From UBA8886 sp002731655 (lineage in GTDB: Archaea; Thermoplasmatota; Poseidoniia; MGIII; CG-Epi1), in assembly GCA_030754655.1 (NCBI GenBank), contig JASLZX010000030.1, positions 1-7,052 on the forward strand: 7,052 bases of DNA. Direction: 5' to 3'. Positions 1 to 4,547 of the stretch are shown in pieces. Position 1 is the stretch's first letter, and every line of letters starts with the position of its first letter. Position numbers and translations under genes: made by a program. The notes under the pieces were generated by a model. That model was not told the origin of the DNA. It saw only the letters and a program-made list of their open reading frames with translations, and ran no database searches.

Positions 1-1
1 A

Positions 2-433
2 ATAACTTTGAATTTAGTTTTATGGATCTGGTTTGCAACATTTTCTCTATTAATTTCTACGGTCTGGTTGGGACTACCAGCATGGCTTATTTGGGGTGCT
101 CCTTTCTTGGCAGGAATAGCCCTTGGTGGAACATGGTGTGCAGATAGACCATACATGCTTGTTTTGACACCTCCACGTTATATTGGTCAATTTTATGGAT
201 TATACAGTATGGTAGGGCGTTTTGCAACTATCATTGGCCCTCTTTCATGGGCGATAATAGTAGATGAACTCGGTCTTGGAAGACCGGCGGCAATCACATT
301 TCTCTTTATTATAATGATAATTGGTTACATCATTCTTCAGGGAGTGGATGATAGCCCTAGGGAGTGGCCACCTGAACTTCAGGCAGATTATGAGCCCGAG
401 CCTCCACGTGGTGCAATAGGGCGGTCACGATAA
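2..433 (+). CDS. UMF1/Atg22-like MFS transporter, C-terminal part (5' end outside window)
   Basis: This frame is open to the left edge, so the gene continues upstream; the TTG at position 8 is an internal Leu codon, not a start. The visible ~143 residues contain hydrophobic helices, a GGTWCADRPYM segment followed by LTPP, then GQFYGLYSMVGRFATIIGP and a terminal helix. This arrangement is typical of the last helices of UMF1/Atg22-like major facilitator proteins (family knowledge), in which the GRFA-GP segment is well conserved. The protein ends in a short charged, proline-rich tail (EWPPELQADYEPEPPRG), probably cytoplasmic. The substrate cannot be deduced; relatives include vacuolar amino-acid exporters in yeast. 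Codon use is strikingly AT-rich (many TTT, ATT, TTA, GGA codons) compared with the acyl-CoA dehydrogenase that begins 30 bases later, so it may have a different history. Family call fairly sure; substrate unknown. Confidence 0.8.
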   Translation: MTLNLVLWIWFATFSLLISTVWLGLPAWLIWGAPFLAGIALGGTWCADRPYMLVLTPPRYIGQFYGLYSMVGRFATIIGPLSWAIIVDELGLGRPAAITFLFIIMIIGYIILQGVDDSPREWPPELQADYEPEPPRGAIGRSR

Positions 434-436
434 CCA

Positions 437-446
437 CTTTAACATA
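437..446 (+). promoter_or_regulatory. Putative archaeal TATA box for the acyl-CoA dehydrogenase gene
   Basis: CTTTAACATA lies in the 30-base gap after the transporter stop, with TTTAA starting 26 bases before the ATG at 464. There is no Shine-Dalgarno sequence between it and the ATG. The same type of box at nearly the same distance precedes two other genes here (4302 and 3902), which supports a leaderless promoter. Not proven; a short AT-rich sequence can occur by chance. Confidence 0.35.
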
Positions 447-463
447 CGGCCTAGTACTCAATT

Positions 464-1648
464 ATGGAGAGGCGCCTGGATTACTATCTCGAGCGGCTGG
501 TAAGCGCGGAGCAGCAGACGTTCCACCGGGCGATTCACGACTTCGTTGACGAGGCCATCGCGCCGCGCTGGCTGGAGTGGGAGCGAGGCCACCAGCTGAT
601 TCCGGATGACGCCATCGCGCAGATGGCGGAAATGGGGCTCTTCGGCGTCACCGTCTCTGAGGATTACGGCGGGCAGGGCGGCTCGCAGCTGGACCTGCTG
701 CTGATGGGCCTCGCGCTGGGCTACCAGTCGCAGTCGCTCGCCATCACGCCGGGCGCCGCGCTCTCGCTCGGCGCCAAGCCGCTACAGCTCTGCGGCACGG
801 AAGCACAAAAAACGGCGCACCTCCCCGACCTAGCGGCGGGTAAGCGCATGTTCGTCTTCGGCCTCTCGGAGCCGGCGCGCGGGACCGACGCCGCCAACCC
901 ACAGGTCAGCGCGACGCGCGACGGCGACGACTGGGTCATCCGCGGTGAGAAGTGCTGGTCGACCAATGCGAAGTGGGCGTCGCACGTCATCGTCCACGCG
1001 CTGACCGCCCCCGATGGGAAGCCGGGCCACCGCTCGAGCTGCTTCATCGTCCCGATGGAGGCCGACAACGTCCACTATCAGGAGATGGCGGGCAAGGACC
1101 TCTGGAGCCAGTCCTCGACCGGCTCAATTATGCTCGACGGCGTGCGCGTTTCCGAAGGTGACCTGCTCGGCGACCTGAACGCAGGCTTCCGGGTGATGGC
1201 GCAGACGCTCAACGGCGGCCGGCTCTTCATCGCGGCGCTTTCGCTGGCGTCGCTGGCGTGCGCGCTCGACCGCGTCCGCGAATACGCGCAGGAGCGCGAA
1301 ATCATGGGCGGGCCGCTGGGCCGCTACCAGCGCGTGCAGGACGTCGTGCTCGACATGGACATCGCGCTCGAGCAGGGGCTGACCTGGCTGGTCGACCTCT
1401 GTCGGCGCTACGACGCGGGGACGCTCGAGCGCGAGTCGGCCGCGAAGGTGAAGGTCGAGTGCTCGCGCCGCGCTAGCGACTTGCTGACGCTGGCGATGGA
1501 AGTGTGCGGCGGCGTCGCCTGCTTCGACGAGTTCGGCCTCTCGAGGCACCACCGCGACCTCTTCGTCTGCCGCGTCGGCGAAGGCTCCAACTTCGCGCTC
1601 AAGGGCTTCGCGACGCGCCCACTGATGCCGTCCATCACGCTGGATTAG
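464..1648 (+). CDS. Acyl-CoA dehydrogenase family protein
   Basis: A 394-residue FAD-dependent flavoprotein predicted to introduce the alpha-beta double bond into an acyl-CoA thioester in the cytoplasm, passing electrons to an electron-transfer flavoprotein. Length is that of the family. Visible landmarks are an N-terminal helical domain with the YGGQGG turn (68-73), the flavin/substrate strand GLSEPARGTDAA (133-144), GEKCWSTNAKWA (161-172), the helix GGRLFIAALSLAS (251-263), RYQRVQ (287-292, with the usual FAD-contacting Gln), and AMEVCGG (344-350). Glu373 in VGEGSN is at the position of the catalytic Glu in the usual YEGT motif, although the flanking residues differ from the common form (Tyr to Gly, Thr to Ser). 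The chain length of the substrate cannot be read from sequence; isovaleryl-, butyryl- or cyclohexyl-type substrates are all possible. The ATG at 464 is the first start of the frame with a TATA-like box upstream. Strongly GC-rich codons, unlike the gene before it. Confidence 0.93.
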   Translation: MERRLDYYLERLVSAEQQTFHRAIHDFVDEAIAPRWLEWERGHQLIPDDAIAQMAEMGLFGVTVSEDYGGQGGSQLDLLLMGLALGYQSQSLAITPGAALSLGAKPLQLCGTEAQKTAHLPDLAAGKRMFVFGLSEPARGTDAANPQVSATRDGDDWVIRGEKCWSTNAKWASHVIVHALTAPDGKPGHRSSCFIVPMEADNVHYQEMAGKDLWSQSSTGSIMLDGVRVSEGDLLGDLNAGFRVMAQTLNGGRLFIAALSLASLACALDRVREYAQEREIMGGPLGRYQRVQDVVLDMDIALEQGLTWLVDLCRRYDAGTLERESAAKVKVECSRRASDLLTLAMEVCGGVACFDEFGLSRHHRDLFVCRVGEGSNFALKGFATRPLMPSITLD

Positions 1649-1699
1649 GGGTGAAAATTCCAGCAAACTGTTATGACGCCCCCTTCGCTGGACTTGACC

Positions 1700-3163
1700 A
1701 TGCGATTCCGTGGACGGATTGCGCAGCTGCTGATTGTCTGCCTTCTCGTCTCGGCGGGCGGCCTCTCGGGCTGCCTCCAGGACTCCCCGCCACCACCACT
1801 TCCACCAGAGGAGCCTTCCCTTCCAGACGGGGTTTTCGTCACCGGGCCTGACGGTCTAGGCGTCGATGAAGAACTCCTGCCCCTCAGTTTTGTTTTCAGT
1901 GACGTAGGTGAAGAAGGGGCTGAACCCAGCATAGGAGTTACCTCGAGTGGTTGTATATTCTTCATAGCATTCGAAAAACCTATGCGCTCATGCGATCATG
2001 GTGAAACGTGGGTGGATACAAGTGATGGTTCACAAGCGTTCTTCACCAACGACCCGTATGGCTGGGTTGATCCAGTCACTGATCGAGTATTCAATATTCA
2101 TATGATGGGACTTTGGACCACTTGGATTGGTTGGTCTGATGATGATGGGGAAACTTGGGAAGCGAATCCTCATGACTCGGGCGCGCCAGTAAACGACCAT
2201 ATCAAACTCGGTTCAGGACCATGGACTGACGAAGGATATGGAATGCAACCTTTGCGTTATGAAAGAGCTGTATACTTCTGTTACAACAAATTACTCTATA
2301 TCTCCTGCTACACCAGTTATGATGGTGGTGCTACATTTGAAGCTGGAGGAAACATTGTAGGTATCGCTACCGATAATGGAGGATTGCATGGAGCAATCAC
2401 GACTGCACCAGATGGTACTGTCTTTTTACCTCCTCGAGTTCCAACACCGACAATCATTTTTTCCAAGGATAACGGCCTTGAGTGGGAGGAACGCACGATG
2501 GGAGAGGATGTGGGTACGCCAAATCCTCGTAAGAATGGTGAAGTTGCTACAGACACCGAGTCGAATGCTTACAACATCTGGGTTGGTGGTGATCAAGGTG
2601 TCTACATGTCACGCAGTACTGACTCTGGAGAAACCTGGGAACAGACCAGTATTCGGATTAGCCCCATAGAAGTAATCTCAGCGACATTCCCTCATACCTC
2701 TGCTGGAGACCCTGGACGAATTGCGATTACCTATCTTGGAAGCGAGAATGCCAGTGTACTAGGTCAACCTAATATCGATGGAGAACCATGGGACGGCAAT
2801 GCACACTATGCGCCATCTAACGTGAGTCACTATCTCTATGTTACCTACAGTCTAAATGCATTAGACCCTGAACCTGTGTTCCACACCGTGCGAGTCTCTG
2901 CCGACCCGGTCCAGATTGGTAGTATCTGCCTGAACAGCGGAGATTGCCGCGACGGAAATCGGAACCTGCTCGACTTCAACGACCTCCATATCGACCGGGA
3001 AGGGCGCGTCTACATCGCTTTCGCCGATGGCTGCACAGGTGAATGCGCCACCATGGAGGACCCGCAGCCCGAGGATTCCCGCAGCCGGCGGGGCTCGGTC
3101 TACTACCTCGGCAGCGGCCCGAGTCTCTACGAATCCGTGGGAGAACTGGCCGAATTCGAGTAA
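1700..3163 (+). CDS. Secreted lipoprotein with Asp-box (BNR) repeats, beta-propeller type
   Basis: The protein has 487 residues when started at the ATG at 1700. I prefer this start to the in-frame ATG at 1673 because it yields a classic signal peptide: basic MRFRGR, a hydrophobic core, then the lipobox LSGC with the lipidation Cys at residue 25. A proline-rich linker follows (about 28-43). Five Asp-box motifs (S-x-D-x-G-x-T-W type) lie at 97-104, 146-153, 206-213, 255-262 and 306-313, spaced 49, 60, 49 and 51 residues, as expected for blades of a beta-propeller. Near the C-terminus is a module with Cys410, Cys416, NLLDF, DREGRVYIAFADG, Cys445 and Cys449, then a polar tail. Sialidase-like and many non-enzymatic surface proteins share Asp boxes; I see no FRIP motif, so an enzyme activity is not claimed. 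It is probably anchored outside the membrane. Two TAA stops end it. The middle (about 1880-2880) is AT-rich while both ends are GC-rich. Confidence 0.88.
   Translation: MRFRGRIAQLLIVCLLVSAGGLSGCLQDSPPPPLPPEEPSLPDGVFVTGPDGLGVDEELLPLSFVFSDVGEEGAEPSIGVTSSGCIFFIAFEKPMRSCDHGETWVDTSDGSQAFFTNDPYGWVDPVTDRVFNIHMMGLWTTWIGWSDDDGETWEANPHDSGAPVNDHIKLGSGPWTDEGYGMQPLRYERAVYFCYNKLLYISCYTSYDGGATFEAGGNIVGIATDNGGLHGAITTAPDGTVFLPPRVPTPTIIFSKDNGLEWEERTMGEDVGTPNPRKNGEVATDTESNAYNIWVGGDQGVYMSRSTDSGETWEQTSIRISPIEVISATFPHTSAGDPGRIAITYLGSENASVLGQPNIDGEPWDGNAHYAPSNVSHYLYVTYSLNALDPEPVFHTVRVSADPVQIGSICLNSGDCRDGNRNLLDFNDLHIDREGRVYIAFADGCTGECATMEDPQPEDSRSRRGSVYYLGSGPSLYESVGELAEFE
2999..3163 (+). repeat. Direct repeat copy 1: 3' end of the BNR lipoprotein gene
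   Basis: These 165 bases (54 codons plus stop) encode residues 434-487 of the BNR lipoprotein. They are repeated without gaps at 3680-3844, 681 bases downstream. I count 41 of 54 identical residues and an exact 17-base match (3101-3117 with 3782-3798). Copy 1 uses GC-rich codons (GGC, CGC, GTC), copy 2 AT-rich synonyms, so this is an old or horizontally derived paralogue pair rather than a recent duplication. Confidence 0.85.
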
Positions 3164-3235
3164 TAAACTGAACGCGCGTCCTCACTGAAAGTCTAATTCC
3201 TTCCGAGCGGTCCGCCACACGCCTGTTGACTAACT

Positions 3236-3670
3236 TCAGGCTGATTCCGGCACCAGCGAGGAGTGATGGGATTTGATTTTCCATCTACGAAGTCGCCTAT
3301 CTCGCTGGCGTTCACGCCCTCGGGCAGGTTCCAGAAGTGAACTACCATATCCAGAATCATTCTTGACAAATACAAAAGTAAACCTGGCCTTCTGGGTTTT
3401 GCCCTCCAGCGTAAAATTGTAAAGGCCAGTGTTGAAGGCAGACGTTTTATCGCTAACTGGACTCTCTGTAATAATTTCTACTTCCACGGCAGATTTTAGG
3501 AAGTTCTCGAAATATTCAAGTATAGGTCCCGAACCGACGCATTCCCAGTCTGAGAAAGTTCCCAACAAGAGACCATCCTGTGCGTAGAGTCCAGTGACCT
3601 GGCGTGGGTCTCCGCTCTGAACTGCATTAACCCACTCCTGCAATAGGTCGGATGCTGTTAGAGCGCTCAT
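3236..3670 (-). CDS. SnoaL/DUF4440-like (NTF2 fold) protein with a 22-residue insert
   Basis: A 144-residue protein starting at the ATG whose complement is 3668-3670. It resembles small NTF2-fold proteins of the SnoaL/DUF4440/CaMKII-association type: WVNAVQSGDP near the start, VTGLYAQDGLLLGTFSD, ILEYFENFL, and the paired strands YNFTLEGKTQKARFTFVF. The family normally closes with a strand of the form W-x-I-x-x-HHSS-x-x-P, here WKIKSHHSSLVPE (130-142). Between KNDSG (103-107) and this strand lies an arginine-rich stretch of 22 residues (108-129) that I would not expect in the family. It looks like an insertion that preserved the frame. Members act as small-molecule enzymes or association domains; no substrate can be named. 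It lies opposite in strand to its neighbours, between the BNR gene and a fragment of a second BNR gene. No Shine-Dalgarno sequence is visible. The insert may have inactivated it. Confidence 0.75.
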   Translation of the reverse strand: MSALTASDLLQEWVNAVQSGDPRQVTGLYAQDGLLLGTFSDWECVGSGPILEYFENFLKSAVEVEIITESPVSDKTSAFNTGLYNFTLEGKTQKARFTFVFVKNDSGYGSSLLEPARGRERQRDRRLRRWKIKSHHSSLVPESA

Positions 3671-3679
3671 CGTTGCCTA

Positions 3680-3844
3680 GAAGGGCGAGTGTACATAGGC
3701 TTCGCTGATGGATGTACAGGTACGTGTGCAAGTGGAAATGACACCACTCCAGAGAATTCTCGAAGTAGACAAGGGTCAGTGTACTACCTCGGCAGCGGAC
3801 CAAGCCTCTACGAGGAGGTTGGAGACCTCGTTGAATTCGGGTGA
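3680..3844 (+). pseudogene. Orphan C-terminal fragment of a second BNR lipoprotein (paralogue remnant)
   Basis: Reading from GAA at 3680 to the TGA at 3842-3844 gives 54 codons matching the last 54 residues of the lipoprotein encoded at 1700-3163, ungapped, at 41 of 54 positions. The match includes EGRVYI-FADGCTG-C-A, SRSR-GSVYYLGSGPSLYE and the closing EF, and it ends at the equivalent stop. Upstream of 3680 the similarity stops abruptly; there is no signal peptide, Asp box or plausible start, and the minus-strand SnoaL-like gene begins only 10 bases away. This is best read as the surviving end of a tandem paralogue whose front was lost or replaced. Codons are AT-richer than in the equivalent end of the intact gene. 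It is unlikely to be translated as a functional protein. Confidence 0.82.
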
Positions 3845-3872
3845 GTTCATCCGCAGTCGACCGGTGACCACC

Positions 3873-3884
3873 TGAATTAAATTA
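3873..3884 (+). promoter_or_regulatory. Putative archaeal TATA box for the zinc-ribbon membrane protein gene
   Basis: GAATTAAATTA lies in the otherwise GC-rich gap before the GTG at 3902, with TTAAAT starting 25 bases upstream of it. The spacing matches a leaderless archaeal start and agrees with the two similar boxes at 437 and 4273. No Shine-Dalgarno sequence is present: the bases just before the GTG are a run of C. Confidence 0.4.
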
Positions 3885-3901
3885 GCAGCCCCTGACCCCC
3901 C

Positions 3902-4267
3902 GTGGAGTTCGAGGCGCTCGTCTGCTACAGCCAGCTGCTCATCCTGCTGGTGATTGCGGTCGCGTACCTCTACCACTACCGCCCCGGCCCGCACGCTAAG
4001 TGGACGTTTTCGGTTATCGCCTGCGGGCTACTGCTGTTCGTCGACGCGCTGCTACTCCCGGCTGGTGGCTGGCTGCAGCTGGCGCTCAAGGCGGTGATGG
4101 TTGTCGGCGCTATCGGCTGCCTGCTCGCGGCGCAGTGGGTCGTCGAGACCACGCCCGCGGGGTCGCCCGGCTGGTGCCCCGAGTGCGATACTCCGTTGCT
4201 CGATGACGGCCTCTGCCCCGCCTGCGGACACCTTGACACGCACGCGGGCGGCCTCAATTCGGGATGA
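3902..4267 (+). CDS. Small membrane protein with three helices and a C-terminal zinc ribbon
   Basis: This 121-residue protein is not one I can place in a named family. Hydrophobic segments at about 5-24, 35-53 and 57-80 predict three membrane helices. A short soluble tail carries WCPEC (Cys92, Cys95) and LCPACGH (Cys105, Cys108), a compact CPxC-X9-CPxC zinc ribbon. By analogy with other archaeal membrane proteins with such ribbons, the ribbon is probably cytoplasmic and may bind a protein or nucleic-acid partner. GTG at 3902 is chosen as start because an in-frame TGA lies at 3893-3895 and the first helix begins at residue 5, leaving no alternative. A TATA-like box sits at the right distance. 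It is followed 34 bases later by a zinc-finger gene and then an ABC permease on the same strand. GC-rich codons throughout support coding. Confidence 0.75.
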   Translation: MEFEALVCYSQLLILLVIAVAYLYHYRPGPHAKWTFSVIACGLLLFVDALLLPAGGWLQLALKAVMVVGAIGCLLAAQWVVETTPAGSPGWCPECDTPLLDDGLCPACGHLDTHAGGLNSG

Positions 4268-4272
4268 GGCTG

Positions 4273-4283
4273 CTTTAAGTTAT
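4273..4283 (+). promoter_or_regulatory. Putative archaeal TATA box for the zinc-finger/ABC permease pair
   Basis: CTTTAAGTTAT is an AT-rich island in GC-rich surroundings, with TTTAA starting 28 bases before the ATG at 4302. It closely resembles CTTTAACATA upstream of the acyl-CoA dehydrogenase gene. It would drive a leaderless mRNA for the zinc-finger protein and, through the ATGA overlap, the permease. Confidence 0.42.
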
Positions 4284-4301
4284 CCTGTTCGCTGCCGTGC
4301 C

Positions 4302-4547
4302 ATGCGTCACCGTGAAGTCCCCGAGTCTGCCTCCGCTCCCACAGCCGCCGCCGCGGGCGGCGGCGGCTGTGCAGTTGAGGGGTGCGATAAAGCGCCGCAG
4401 CGTTCGCAGCCGCGGTCGCGCGTGGCGGAGGCGCTACCCGAGCTAGCGCTGGAGGGCGGGCGGCGCGTGAAGTTGTGCCGCGACCATTACCGCGCTTACC
4501 AGCGTGCGTCGCGCGAGACGCGGCGGCTGGACCGGATGGGTGGATGA
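4302..4547 (+). CDS. Small CX4C/CX2H zinc-finger protein
   Basis: An 81-residue basic protein. After a low-complexity head with four Ala and four Gly in a row (15-22) come Cys23 and Cys28 (CAVEGC) and, 31 residues later, Cys59 and His62 (LCRDHY), a likely single zinc site. The charged tail RAYQRASRETRRLDRMGG is rich in Arg and probably helical. I associate this C-x4-C ... LC-x-x-HY-x-x-Y pattern with short conserved zinc proteins of Thermoplasmata-type archaea, but no function is established to my knowledge; nucleic-acid binding is a guess from the charge. The ATG at 4302 is preferred over any earlier in-frame ATG because upstream codons overlap the previous gene in another frame and a TATA-like box lies 28 bases before it. 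Its TGA overlaps the permease ATG by four bases (ATGA at 4544-4547), implying coupled translation. Confidence 0.72.
   Translation: MRHREVPESASAPTAAAAGGGGCAVEGCDKAPQRSQPRSRVAEALPELALEGGRRVKLCRDHYRAYQRASRETRRLDRMGG
4341..4370 (+). repeat. Perfect 13-bp GC-rich inverted repeat inside the zinc-finger gene
   Basis: The arms ACAGCCGCCGCCG (4341-4353) and CGGCGGCGGCTGT (4358-4370) are exact reverse complements separated by four bases. They encode the TAAAAGGGG-C stretch of the zinc-finger protein. In mRNA this would form a very stable hairpin about 40 bases from the start codon. It could be a by-product of GCC/GGC codon runs. Confidence 0.8.

Noticed and set aside
8..10. TTG at position 8 as the start of a 141-residue protein
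   Set aside because: The frame is open to the window edge and the visible part corresponds only to the last helices of an MFS transporter, so this is an internal Leu codon.
1124..1666. Minus-strand ORF of 180 residues opposite the acyl-CoA dehydrogenase
   Set aside because: It lies fully antisense to a gene with a well-supported family assignment and has no motif of its own.
1700..3163. Calling the BNR protein a sialidase
   Set aside because: Asp boxes are shared by many propellers without this activity, and no FRIP motif or clear arginine triad could be identified.
3193..3375. Minus-strand ORF of 60 residues as a separate gene
   Set aside because: It overlaps the end of the SnoaL-like gene in another frame. 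Only its middle looks like coding sequence, which is better explained by the inserted fragment; the ends are ordinary shadow sequence.
3164..3690. Transposon or insertion sequence carrying the SnoaL-like gene
   Set aside because: I found no transposase, terminal inverted repeats or target-site duplication at the edges.
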